Part shown: positions 15,386-23,233 of the stretch, piece by piece | Layout of the letters: the number at the start of each line of letters is the position of its first letter | How positions within the stretch are numbered: position 1 is the stretch's first letter | Assembly (NCBI GenBank): GCA_030841105.1 | Contig: JAVEDE010000065.1 | Location: 1-36,187 of the forward strand | Direction of reading: 5' to 3' | DNA: 36,187 nt | Source: Pyrinomonadaceae bacterium | Lineage (GTDB): Bacteria > Acidobacteriota > Blastocatellia > Pyrinomonadales > Pyrinomonadaceae | The notes under the pieces: generated by a model | What the model was told of the DNA's origin: nothing | Seen by the model: only the letters and a program-made list of their open reading frames with translations | Databases searched by the model: none | Translations under genes and position numbers: made by a program

Positions 15386-16729
15386 CCTCACCCGGCTCTT
15401 TTTCCGTTTCAGAAAGTCAATGAGGACGAACTGCGAGAGGTTGCCGGGGGTGGCGAAGTAGGCTTTGCCGTTCGTCATCTGCGACATCTGTTTGACGAAC
15501 TCGACGAGGTAATAGTCCGAGGCGAGCATGAACGTGTTGATCATGATCCCGGCCTTGCGGCACGCCTGCACCTCCCTGAACGTCGCGTCCATCACGACGG
15601 GGTCGAGTCCCATCGAATTTTTATAGAGGCGTCGCGCTGCCGGTGTTGATGTCGCCGCGCGCCGCACGCCGCCCCCTCTCGACGCCGATGCGGTGGACGC
15701 GGCCACGCCGTCGAGGAAACAGGCGGTGGGCTTGCCGTCCGTCACCATCACGATCTGCTTCATCTCCTTGCGCTGCGCTTGCAAGAGACGGCGCGCGAGT
15801 TTCAAGCCCTCGGCCGTGTTCGTGTGGTAAGGGCCGACCTGCGTCGTCGCCAGTTTCGCAAGCGGCAACTCCTCCGCGTCGTCGTGAAAGAGCACGATCT
15901 TGAGCGAGTCGCCCGCGTACTGCGTGCGGATCAGATGCGCCAGCGCGAGCGCGACCTTCTTGGCGGGCGTGAACCGATCCTCGCCGTAGAGGATCATCGA
16001 GTGCGAGCAGTCGAGCATGACGACCGTCGCGCACGACGATTGATAGTCGCACTGGTGGACGTAGAGGTCTCTGTATTCGAGGTTGAGCGGCACGCCCAGA
16101 CCCTCGCGCCGGATGGCCGACAACAGCGTCGCGTTCACGTCGAGGTTCACAGTGTCGCCGAACTCGTACAGCTTCGACGCCTGCGCCGCCTCCACGCCCG
16201 TCGCGAGGTGCGGCGTGTCGTGCCGCCCGACGGAACTCTTGCCCATGCTGCCGAGCAAATTCCTCAGCGTCTTGTAGCCAAGAAAATCCAAGCCCTTCTC
16301 CGTCACCTCAAACTTCACATTGCGCGGCTGCGGCTGTTCATCAACGCGCCCCGCCCCCGCCTGCCCGCGCCGCCGCTGCTCCTGCGGCGTCGGCTCTTCG
16401 CGCAGATTCAAAAAGCCCTCTTCAACCAGACGCTCGATCAACTGATTCAACAACTCTTCGAGTTGCGACCCCTTGAAACGCCCCTCGTTCTCCGCCAGCA
16501 TCTCCGCGACCTGTTGCTCGTCCACCTCGCCCGTCTCCAAGAGGGCGCGCAACAGCGCTTCCCTCAGCGCGTCGAGCGAAGTGTCCTGCGGCCGCCGCTG
16601 CCGCGTCCAGTAGTAATCGTCGTCGAAGCCCGACTGCAACAAGCTGTCCTGCAACGCCTCCATCAGGTCGCCCAGATTCACGCCCGACACGTCGAAGCCT
16701 TTGAATTTTGAATAGCGGATGAACTTCAT
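15383..16729 (-). CDS. VWA-domain protein, partner of the MoxR-type ATPase
   Basis: The 448-residue protein has a Glu-rich helical N-terminal half (about 50-110), a linker, and a von Willebrand A domain from about 230. The MIDAS is intact: DCSHS at 240-244, a threonine in YHTNT (301-305) and VTDGKP with Asp331. VWA proteins of this kind act with MoxR/magnesium-chelatase-like AAA+ ATPases as a chelatase- or chaperone-like complex in the cytosol, and such an ATPase lies about 1.5 kb upstream. An unusual Ala/Ser/Arg-rich insertion of about 26 residues (341-366, [18 protein letters not shown]) breaks the segment between [12 protein letters not shown] and [14 protein letters not shown]. In relatives known to me this loop is short. 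The reading frame is continuous, so this is an insertion and not a frameshift. The ATG lies 4 bp past the toxin gene stop. Confidence 0.88.
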   Translation of the reverse strand: MKFIRYSKFKGFDVSGVNLGDLMEALQDSLLQSGFDDDYYWTRQRRPQDTSLDALREALLRALLETGEVDEQQVAEMLAENEGRFKGSQLEELLNQLIERLVEEGFLNLREEPTPQEQRRRGQAGAGRVDEQPQPRNVKFEVTEKGLDFLGYKTLRNLLGSMGKSSVGRHDTPHLATGVEAAQASKLYEFGDTVNLDVNATLLSAIRREGLGVPLNLEYRDLYVHQCDYQSSCATVVMLDCSHSMILYGEDRFTPAKKVALALAHLIRTQYAGDSLKIVLFHDDAEELPLAKLATTQVGPYHTNTAEGLKLARRLLQAQRKEMKQIVMVTDGKPTACFLDGVAASTASASRGGGVRRAATSTPAARRLYKNSMGLDPVVMDATFREVQACRKAGIMINTFMLASDYYLVEFVKQMSQMTNGKAYFATPGNLSQFVLIDFLKRKKSRVR

Positions 16730-16733
16730 ATAA

Positions 16734-17150
16734 TTACTTCTCAGAAATAACCGTCAACCCCGGCACGTTTTTAAAGTCGTTCAGATCATGTGTTACTAAA
16801 GGGGCATCGTATGCTAAAGCAGTGGCGGCAATCCATGAGTCGCCGACAGAGATGGGGAGACCCACTCGCTTAGCGTGCGCCTGAACTTTAGCCCAAAGCA
16901 GTGAAATCTCTTCGTTCGCTTCAACGAAGACAAACTTTTTAACGTATGTGTGAAGTTCTCTATACCGGTTGTTTCCCCAGTTATTATTCAGCGGCATGAG
17001 TTCTAATTCCGCGAAGGTCTGGGCGGCAATCATCGTCAACTTACCTTCGATGTGCGGCTTATACAAATCGCCGCGCGTGTCTCTTTTGAATATGTACGAG
17101 ACTACGTTCGTATCAATCACCACCACATTGTTGAGCGGCACACTACTCAT
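16734..17150 (-). CDS. PIN-domain toxin (VapC-like)
   Basis: The start was set at ATG 17150, which overlaps the upstream antitoxin frame by 8 bp; the frame extends further upstream but without PIN homology. The 138-residue protein shows the PIN RNase acidic set: Asp13 (VVVIDTNVVSYI), Glu48 (FAELEL), Asp104 (VGDSWIAATALAY) and Asp122/Asp125 (THDLNDF). PIN toxins cut tRNA or other RNAs with Mg2+ and are blocked by the cognate antitoxin. The local base composition is lower in G+C than the flanking MoxR and VWA genes, suggesting separate origin. The gene ends 4 bp before the VWA start, so read-through into VWA is likely. Confidence 0.88.
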   Translation of the reverse strand: MSSVPLNNVVVIDTNVVSYIFKRDTRGDLYKPHIEGKLTMIAAQTFAELELMPLNNNWGNNRYRELHTYVKKFVFVEANEEISLLWAKVQAHAKRVGLPISVGDSWIAATALAYDAPLVTHDLNDFKNVPGLTVISEK

Positions 17151-17454
17151 TTTCCGTTTTGACTCTATCCTGCTGACGGATGCCACGCACCAAAGATAAA
17201 AACTCGTCAACGCTTTCTTCTTCCGGCCAAAAATCTCCCTGTAACTCTTTAATGTCGCGAATCGGCTCAACTCCCTGCTGCCGTGCGAGTTCCCATGCAC
17301 GCGCATGTGCCTGTCTTCGCGCCTCCTCTTGCGCTAATGTGGCCTCGCGTTCAAGTCGTTCAAGGAGAGAAGAATACTCTTCCGACGTAAGCGATGAACT
17401 AGAGACATAAGGTGTTTGCCTCTCGATTTTTTCATAATCAAGTAAGGTACTCAT
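17143..17454 (-). CDS. Putative antitoxin of the PIN-domain toxin
   Basis: I place the start at ATG 17454 (STLLDYEKIERQTPYVSSSS), with GGGAG upstream. A TTG at 17466 is possible, but the Shine-Dalgarno would abut it. The 103-residue product is charged and mostly helical, with a long Glu/Arg/Ala helix (LERLEREATLAQEEARRQAH). The C-terminal part is acidic (GDFWPEEESVDEFLSLVRGI), of the kind that wraps around a PIN toxin. No DNA-binding motif is clearly recognisable. The assignment rests on position and overlap: its stop overlaps the toxin start by 8 bp, the translational coupling typical of vapBC-type pairs. Confidence 0.75.
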   Translation of the reverse strand: MSTLLDYEKIERQTPYVSSSSLTSEEYSSLLERLEREATLAQEEARRQAHARAWELARQQGVEPIRDIKELQGDFWPEEESVDEFLSLVRGIRQQDRVKTENE

Positions 17455-17484
17455 CGTTAGATTCAACTCCCTTCCATGTCTGCA

Positions 17485-17895
17485 TCAAACATGCGTGGTA
17501 AGCCCGTTATCGGCAGCAGCGATAATTCTCTTTTTCAATTCAGCGTTCGTTTTATTATCTTCTAATAGATTTTCCGCATCCGCTTTGATTCGTTCGAGAG
17601 CCTCTTTAGCATGCTTTAGCCACCATGCGTCTCTCGTATAGGCGTGAAGGAAGTATTTACCCCATTGTTTACCGTCGGTTTCACTAGGCATCCAATTAAA
17701 AGCGAGCTTTCCTGTTACCGTATAGAGGAGATTTAAATCTTTGTTATGCAACGCCTCATCTGCTGCTTTGTAGCAATCTTCAAGCAAGTCCCGATAAACA
17801 GCAGCTTCAGCTTGGCTTTCTGCGGCTATCTGTTCAGCTTTCCGCAAGCGGTTCAGCAGCGTCTCTCGCTCTTTCTCCCATTCAGCTTCACTCAC
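17485..17895 (-). CDS. Small helical protein of unknown function
   Basis: The start is GTG 17895 with GAGAGGTG seven to eight bases upstream. The 136-residue product is not recognised. It begins with a coiled-coil-like helix (EWEKERETLLNRLRKAEQIA), has a Trp/Tyr-rich middle (KQWGKYFLHAYTRDAWWLKH) and a second charged helix (KEALERIKADAENLLED). It has no signal peptide or membrane segment. It sits between the HicB-like gene and the VapBC-like pair on the same strand and shares their lower G+C. It may be part of the same acquired block. Confidence 0.65.
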   Translation of the reverse strand: MSEAEWEKERETLLNRLRKAEQIAAESQAEAAVYRDLLEDCYKAADEALHNKDLNLLYTVTGKLAFNWMPSETDGKQWGKYFLHAYTRDAWWLKHAKEALERIKADAENLLEDNKTNAELKKRIIAAADNGLTTHV

Positions 17896-17950
17896 GGATT
17901 ATCACCTCTCTTCATCGGAGCTACGGAATACTTTTGACTTCGCACATCAT

Positions 17951-18006
17951 ACGACTTCATAAGTCGTGAATCGTGAATAGATGAAAACGGTTTTCTCTAT
18001 TCACGA
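17951..18006. terminator. Pair of adjacent hairpins at the end of the HicB-like gene
   Basis: The first hairpin is ACGACTT (17951-17957) with AAGTCGT (17961-17967) and a 3-nt loop. The second pairs an 11-nt arm TCGTGAATAGA (17971-17981) with TCTATTCACGA (17996-18006). It encloses an inner GAAAA/TTTTC stem. The second overlaps the last codons of the HicB-like gene. There is no clear U-run, so termination is a weaker call than the structure itself. Confidence 0.6.
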
Positions 18007-18224
18007 ATTGTTACTAAGAGCGGTTCGCGGATGACCTCTTCGCCGTCCGTGCCGATCAGGGTTAAGGCTTGGTTGGCTTCGAGCACGGTCTCGACGGCAT
18101 CGTGTAGGTTGCGGCGCGCCTCGTCCAAGTTTTCGCCCTGCGTGCTGACGCCGGGGAGTTCTTCGACGAAGCCGACGTAGCCTTCCGGCACTTTGAGGTA
18201 GACGGCGTTGAATGTCCTGTCCAT
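17997..18224 (-). CDS. HicB-like antitoxin-family protein
   Basis: This 75-residue protein matches the partial RNase H-like HicB fold. It has FNAVYLKVPEGYVGFVEELP, GVSTQGENLDEARRNLHDAV and ETVLEANQAL. The strand-strand-helix order and the PGVSTQGENLDEAR turn are the family signature. HicB antitoxins normally neutralise the small RNA-binding toxin HicA, encoded next to them. I find no HicA-like frame on either side, and no C-terminal helix-turn-helix is present, so it may be an orphan or a short HicB-like regulator. It follows the MoxR gene by 12 bp and is probably on its transcript. Confidence 0.82.
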   Translation of the reverse strand: MDRTFNAVYLKVPEGYVGFVEELPGVSTQGENLDEARRNLHDAVETVLEANQALTLIGTDGEEVIREPLLVTIRE

Positions 18225-18236
18225 GTTGGCGACTCC

Positions 18237-19709
18237 TTAGCTGAAACGTCCCGTCTCGGTCAGGTCATCATAGATCATGCCGCGGCGATCCTTCTTGGCC
18301 TTGGTGGCGGCGGTGTAGCCGCCTTCCTCGTTGCGGCTGATCTTGTTCTGCGCGTAGAGACCTTCGAGGGCGAACTCGCAGGCGGCGATGAGTTGGGCTT
18401 CGTCGTCGCGTTTGAAGTCGAAGGGGATGACCACGGTCTCGATCAATTCGGGCACGGCTTCGAGGAGCGCGACGCACTCGGCGGCCGAGGCCGTGTCGGC
18501 GAGGCGCAGGTTGTTGCCCTCGTCGAACCAGCGCACCGCGGCGGTGAAGTCTATGCCGACGAAGTAGCCCTCGTGGATTTCCCCTGCGGCGCGTTTGATC
18601 AAATCTTTGGCGATGCGCCCTGCGCCCACCTGCTCGCCTTCGTATTCGAGTTCCATCTTGCCGGTCATGGAGGGGACGGCGGCGTAGATGTCGGAGATGC
18701 GCGGGACGATCTCGTCTTCGCCGGTCAGGAGCGCGCGGCGTTCGGCGTTCGAGACGACCGACTCCATGACGGTGATCGGCAAACGCTGCGAGACGCCGGA
18801 GCGTTTGTCTATGCGTTGATCGTCGCGCGCCTCGAAGGCGATCTGCTCGACGAGTTCGCGTATGAAGTCGGGCACGCGCACGGTAGAACCGTCGAAGCCC
18901 TCGCGCTTCGTCCAGGCCTCCTGCCGCGTGATCTCGACGCCGAGTTGGAGGTCGGCCGGGTAGTGCGTGGAGACTTCCGCGCCGATGCGATCCTTTAAGG
19001 GCGTGATGATCTTGCCGCGCGCCGTATAGTCTTCGGGGTTGGCGGAGAAGACGAGCATCACATCTAAGGCGAGGCGCACGGGGTAGCCTTTGATCTGCAC
19101 GTCGCCCTCCTGCATGATGTTGAAGAGGCCGACCTGAATTTTACCGGCGAGGTCTGGCAGTTCGTTGATGGCGAAGATGCCGCGGTTGGCGCGCGGCAGC
19201 AGGCCGTAGTGGATGGTCAGTTCGTCGCTCAGCAGGTGGCCGCCCTTCGCCGCCTTGATCGGGTCAACGTCGCCGATGATGTCGGCGATGGTCACGTCGG
19301 GCGTGGCTAGTTTTTCGACGAAGCGCGCGTCGCGCCCGACCCATGCGACGGGCGTCTCGTCGCCCAACTCTTCGATCAACTGGCGGCTGTACGCGCTGAT
19401 CGGGCGGAACGGATCGTCGTTGACTTCCGACCCGGCGATAACGGGAATCTGTTCGTCGAGCAGATTCGTCAACTGGCGGATGATGCGGCTCTTGGCCTGA
19501 CCGCGCAGGCCGAGCAAGATCAGGTTGTGGCGCGCGAGGATGGCGTTCGTGATCTGCGGCACGACCGTCTCGTCGTAGCCGACGATGCCGGGGAACAGAC
19601 GCTCGCCCGCGCGCAGTTTCGTGATGAGGTTCGCGCGCAGTTCGTCTTTGACCGTGCGCCCGTGGTAGTTCTGCCGCTTCAACTCGCCTAAAGTTTTTGC
19701 CTGTGACAT
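18237..19709 (-). CDS. MoxR/magnesium-chelatase-like AAA+ ATPase
   Basis: The 490-residue protein has an AAA+ core in its first 250 residues. The P-loop reads GLRGQAKS (67-74), with alanine instead of glycine before the lysine, a variant of GxxGxGK[ST]. Walker B-like IFAINELPDL lies at 178-187 and sensor 1 at SANPEDYT (222-229). LKDRIGAEV carries the arginine-finger region, and GVSQRLPITVMESVVSNAERRA is the sensor-2/lid helix. ChlI and MoxR proteins remodel targets together with a VWA partner; the VWA protein lies downstream on the same strand. Four small genes lie between them here. A C-terminal extension of about 130 residues (from EGYFVGIDF) belongs to this long form. The target is unknown. 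Confidence 0.9.
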   Translation of the reverse strand: MSQAKTLGELKRQNYHGRTVKDELRANLITKLRAGERLFPGIVGYDETVVPQITNAILARHNLILLGLRGQAKSRIIRQLTNLLDEQIPVIAGSEVNDDPFRPISAYSRQLIEELGDETPVAWVGRDARFVEKLATPDVTIADIIGDVDPIKAAKGGHLLSDELTIHYGLLPRANRGIFAINELPDLAGKIQVGLFNIMQEGDVQIKGYPVRLALDVMLVFSANPEDYTARGKIITPLKDRIGAEVSTHYPADLQLGVEITRQEAWTKREGFDGSTVRVPDFIRELVEQIAFEARDDQRIDKRSGVSQRLPITVMESVVSNAERRALLTGEDEIVPRISDIYAAVPSMTGKMELEYEGEQVGAGRIAKDLIKRAAGEIHEGYFVGIDFTAAVRWFDEGNNLRLADTASAAECVALLEAVPELIETVVIPFDFKRDDEAQLIAACEFALEGLYAQNKISRNEEGGYTAATKAKKDRRGMIYDDLTETGRFS

Positions 19710-19796
19710 TACTTTAAAATTACTTCCCCTGTTCTTTGAATGTTCGATGAAGTTCTAACCGCTGACAACGAACGAGACTTGCGCTTCAGGCGCGCG

Positions 19797-21377
19797 TCAA
19801 ATTGTCGCGGCGTTCACGTCCGTCGCAACGTAATCGCCCTCAATCGTGCGCGCGACGAGTTCGTCCGCGACGAGTTTTTCCAGATGCGCCTCGACCGCGC
19901 GCGCGGCCAACGCGTGCGCCTTCGGCGACACGTCCGTGTAGACGCGCGCGACGATCTCTTGGGGCGTCCGCGCGCCCTCACGCACGGCCGAGAGGATGTT
20001 CCGCTCGCGTTCGAGCCGGTGCGCGATGTACTCCTCGATCTTGGCGCGCGGTGCGGCGACTGCCGCGCCGTGACCGCCGAAGAGGACGCGCACGTCGGGC
20101 AGCAACGCGCGGTAGCGTTCGAGCGACGCGAGGTAATCACGCACGTTGCCTTCGGGCGGATCAATGAGCACCGAGCCGAGGCCGACGATGTTGTCGCCCG
20201 TGATGAGCGCGTGCGTGCGCGCCTCGTAAAAACTGAGATGGCCGCGCGTGTGCCCCGGCGTGTGCATCGCGCGGAGCGTGAGCGCAGGCGTGCCCGCGAG
20301 TTCGATCACGTCGCCGTCTTCGATGAAGCGATCAACTTGAACTTGACCGCGCAAGCTCTCCGCCGTCAATCGGTGCGCGGCCACAGGGACGCGGCCGCCG
20401 AGATGCCGGACGAGCGCGGCTGTGCCCGCGACGTGATCGGGGTGATGGTGCGTCAGGATGATCTCGCGTAACGTCCGACCTTCCGCCGCGAGTTCGTCCA
20501 CGCAGGCGTTGAGCGCGGCCTGCTCGTCTTCGTAGGGCGAGCCGGGGTCGAGCAGGACGAGTTGGCCGTGGCCGACGAGGTAAGCGTTCGTGTGCGTGGC
20601 GGGCGGCTTCGTCGGCGTGCGCAGGGGGAAGCAGATAAAGCCGGGCATGAACTCGATGCGGCGCACGGGTTCGCGTCGCGCTTGCGGCACGGAGAGGAAA
20701 CGTTCGGTCGAGTCGTTCGTCAAGCCGCCGCTCAGCACTCTCAAGGCGTGAAGCACGGGCGGCGCGACGAGCGCGTCGCAGCGTTCCCAACGCCCGACCG
20801 CCTCGGTCGCACGCGTCCATTCACCGTCCTCAAACTCTGCGGTGCGGACGCGCGGCTCTTGCTTGCGCGGGCAGCGTGCGAGGAAGAACCACGTGTCGAA
20901 GCGGCGCGGGCTGAAAGGGGGCGTCACCCAACGCCCGGCGAAAGTGAAATCGCGCGCGTCGAGGTGGAGGCCGTAGTGCGCGAGCAGTTGCGGGAAGGTC
21001 ATGCGCCCGGAGGCGAGGTCGTCGAGGACGGAGTCGAGTTGTCCCTTTGTCAACGCGTCCGCGCCGCGCGCGACGAGCACGCCGAGTTCTTCAAACAACT
21101 CGCGCGCGGCGCACGCGATCATCGCCGCCTCTTCGGCGTCCGCGGAGTTTGCGACGGGCGTGTCGGCGTCTTCCGCGTCGCGCTGCCCGCCGGGGAAGGC
21201 GTGGAAGCCGCCGAGGAAGGCGAGTCGTTCGCTGCGCCGCGCCCAGAAAACTTGCGGCACGCCGTCGCCCTCTGTTTCGCGCACGAGGATGACGGCGGCG
21301 GCGTCCTTCGGCACGGCGTCGGCACGGCCGCGCGGCGCGGGCGTCGGCGGAGTTTCGGGCGATTCGTTGAGAGACAT
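19797..21377 (-). CDS. Nudix hydrolase/metallo-beta-lactamase fusion protein
   Basis: The 526-residue protein joins two catalytic folds. Residues about 25-245 form a Nudix domain resembling the human NUDT19/RppH-like group: FWARRSERLAFLGGFHAFPGG and the Nudix-box end ACAARELFEELGVL. GRWVTPPFSPRRFDTWFFLA follows. From about 265 a metallo-beta-lactamase domain has ILTHHHPDHVAGTAAL (zinc-site HxHxDH), HTPGHTRGHLSFY, ALITGDNIVG and LFGGHGAAV, then a C-terminal winged-helix tail (REGARTPQEIVARVYTD), as in LACTB2-like enzymes. Nudix enzymes hydrolyse nucleoside-diphosphate-linked substrates and LACTB2-like ones cut RNA or thioesters. The fusion suggests two steps on one substrate, for example a CoA derivative or RNA; this is inference. 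It lies upstream of MoxR and downstream of htrA on the same strand. Confidence 0.9.
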   Translation of the reverse strand: MSLNESPETPPTPAPRGRADAVPKDAAAVILVRETEGDGVPQVFWARRSERLAFLGGFHAFPGGQRDAEDADTPVANSADAEEAAMIACAARELFEELGVLVARGADALTKGQLDSVLDDLASGRMTFPQLLAHYGLHLDARDFTFAGRWVTPPFSPRRFDTWFFLARCPRKQEPRVRTAEFEDGEWTRATEAVGRWERCDALVAPPVLHALRVLSGGLTNDSTERFLSVPQARREPVRRIEFMPGFICFPLRTPTKPPATHTNAYLVGHGQLVLLDPGSPYEDEQAALNACVDELAAEGRTLREIILTHHHPDHVAGTAALVRHLGGRVPVAAHRLTAESLRGQVQVDRFIEDGDVIELAGTPALTLRAMHTPGHTRGHLSFYEARTHALITGDNIVGLGSVLIDPPEGNVRDYLASLERYRALLPDVRVLFGGHGAAVAAPRAKIEEYIAHRLERERNILSAVREGARTPQEIVARVYTDVSPKAHALAARAVEAHLEKLVADELVARTIEGDYVATDVNAATI

Positions 21378-21503
21378 CTTCGGGTGAAAACTCGTCTTCG
21401 CGGGAGGCGACTAACGCACTCCGAAATTTACGCTCGGTCAGTTACGGGAGTGTGCGAAGTATAGCACCCGGAGGAAGGCAAAAGTAAAAAGGCGAAAGTA
21501 GAA

Positions 21504-21545
21504 AGCGGAGAGGGGGGAAGCGCGTGTCGCCCCGTCCTCTCCGCT
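21504..21545 (-). terminator. Probable terminator downstream of htrA
   Basis: AGCGGAGAGG (21504-21513) pairs with CCTCTCCGCT (21536-21545), a perfect 10-bp stem with a 22-nt loop. Read on the minus strand, the stem is followed by a T-rich tract with TTTCGCCTTTTTAC (complement of about 21479-21500). The region also carries tandem AAAGTA words. Confidence 0.6.
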
Positions 21546-21578
21546 GCTGTCGCCTGTTACGGTTCGCGCGTCGAACTT

Positions 21579-23111
21579 TTAAGCGCGCGGCCTGACGGTG
21601 AGAAAGATCGTGTTGCCGCGCCGGTTGACGAGCAGGAGCGCGGGGCGCGTGCCCGTGCGACCGATGGCCGCGTTCAAATCCACACCCGAACGGACGGGCT
21701 GGCGGTTGGCCTGCACGATCACGTCGCCGCGCTGGATGCCTGCGTCGGCGGCCGGGCCGTTCGGGTCAACTTCGGCTACGACCACGCCCTGCGCGTCCGA
21801 TTGCAACTCGAACTCGCGCGCAAGTTCCGGCGTCAGCGGTTGGACGCGGACGCCGAGTTTCCCGGTCGCCTCGCCCGTCACGCCCGCGCCGCCCGGCTCA
21901 GAGCCGCCCTCTTCGCCGTCGCGCTGCGCCGTCTGCGTGAACTCGCCGAGCGTCGCCTTCAACTGTTGCTCGCGCCCGTCGCGCACCACCGTTAGCGACA
22001 CGTCCGTACCCGGCGCGGTGCTGGCGATGCGGTTGCGCAGCGAGTTGACGTCGTTGACGGCCGCGCCGCCGACGGCCGTGATCACGTCGCCCTGTTTCAG
22101 ACCGGCGCGTTCGGCCGCGCTGCCCGACGTGACCGCGCCCACGATGACGCCGCGCACCTCTTTCAAATCGAGGCTCGCCGCGATGTCCGACGTGACTTCC
22201 TGAATCTGCACGCCGAGTTGGCCGCGACGCACCTTGCCACTCTTGACCAACTGCTCCATCACGCCCTTCGCCATGTTGGAGGGGATCGCAAAGCCGATGC
22301 CGATGCTGCCGCCGGTGGGCGACAGGATTTGCGAATTGATGCCGATCAGTTCGCCGTTCGTGTTGATGAGCGCGCCGCCGGAGTTGCCTCGGTTGATCGG
22401 CGCGTCGGTCTGGATGAAGTTGGCGAAGCTGCCGTCGCCGACGCCCGAAGTGGTGCGCTCCTTGGCGGAAATGATCCCGGCGGTGACGGTCTGGCCGATG
22501 CCGAGCGGGTTGCCGATGGCGAGCGCCATGTCGCCGACGCGCACCTTGTCCGAATCGCCGAGCGGCAAGACCGGCAAATTCGACGCTTCGATCTTCAACA
22601 CGGCGAGGTCGCTTGGCGGGTCAGAGCCGACGACTTTCGCGGTCAGCACGCGGCGGTCGCCCAGTTCGACCCTGATCTCGTCCGCGCCGTCAACCACGTG
22701 ATGATTCGTCAGCAGGTAGCCGTCGGCCGTGACGATGACGCCCGAACCCAAGCCCTCTTCGCGGCGCGGGGTCTGCGGCGCGTTCGGGATGCGCTGCCCG
22801 AAGAACTCGCGGAACGCCGGATCGTCCAGAAACGGGTGTTGCTGCCCCGCGCGACCGCGCCGCTCGGAGCGCACCGTGACGACCGCCGGGGCGACGCGCG
22901 CCACCACGTCGGCGTAGGAATTCTGTTGCGCGACCGCCGCGCCCGTCGTCGCCGACGCGCCCGGCGCGAAATTAACCTGCGGGTTGGTGATCTCAGTCGC
23001 CTTCGACCCGACCGAGTTGCAGCCGACGAGGACGAACGAGACCAAAAGCGCGCAGGCCAGCCGCGCCAACCCGTGCGGCGTCCGTTGGGTGGTAAGGATT
23101 TCGTTTTTCAT
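21579..23111 (-). CDS. HtrA/DegP-family serine protease, lipoprotein with two PDZ domains
   Basis: The 510-residue protein has a lipoprotein signal ending in SFVLVGC, with Cys31 as the lipidation site, so it is anchored to a membrane facing the periplasm. The trypsin-like domain has His138 (TNHHVVDGAD), Asp168 (SDLAVLKI) and Ser244 (INRGNSGGAL). Two PDZ domains follow at about 300-385 (GVIVGAVTSGSAAERAGLKQ) and 415-500 (GVVVAEVDPNGPAADAGIQR). This is the Do/DegQ architecture: a quality-control protease that degrades misfolded exported proteins. A Q-rich linker loop (RAGQQHPFLDDPAFREFFG) matches the LA loop region. A possible sigma-70-like promoter lies 32-59 bp upstream. The MscS gene ends 122 bp upstream on the same strand. 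Confidence 0.95.
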   Translation of the reverse strand: MKNEILTTQRTPHGLARLACALLVSFVLVGCNSVGSKATEITNPQVNFAPGASATTGAAVAQQNSYADVVARVAPAVVTVRSERRGRAGQQHPFLDDPAFREFFGQRIPNAPQTPRREEGLGSGVIVTADGYLLTNHHVVDGADEIRVELGDRRVLTAKVVGSDPPSDLAVLKIEASNLPVLPLGDSDKVRVGDMALAIGNPLGIGQTVTAGIISAKERTTSGVGDGSFANFIQTDAPINRGNSGGALINTNGELIGINSQILSPTGGSIGIGFAIPSNMAKGVMEQLVKSGKVRRGQLGVQIQEVTSDIAASLDLKEVRGVIVGAVTSGSAAERAGLKQGDVITAVGGAAVNDVNSLRNRIASTAPGTDVSLTVVRDGREQQLKATLGEFTQTAQRDGEEGGSEPGGAGVTGEATGKLGVRVQPLTPELAREFELQSDAQGVVVAEVDPNGPAADAGIQRGDVIVQANRQPVRSGVDLNAAIGRTGTRPALLLVNRRGNTIFLTVRPRA

Positions 23112-23142
23112 AAGTTGTACCTCTGTTGATAAAAATGCCCGT

Positions 23143-23170
23143 ATTGTTCACTCAACCGAATGCGGGTCAA
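23143..23170 (-). promoter_or_regulatory. Possible sigma-70-like promoter of htrA
   Basis: On the minus strand, TTGACC (complement of 23165-23170) and AACAAT (complement of 23143-23148) are separated by 16 bp. They lie 32-59 bp before the htrA ATG. The -35 is good and the -10 matches 4 of 6 bases. No envelope-stress (sigma-E type) boxes were recognised. Confidence 0.35.
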
Positions 23171-23233
23171 CTTCCCCATGTCTGTTATTTAGATACGTTC
23201 GAGAGGGCGCGCGGTTGCGTTAAGAATGTAAAA

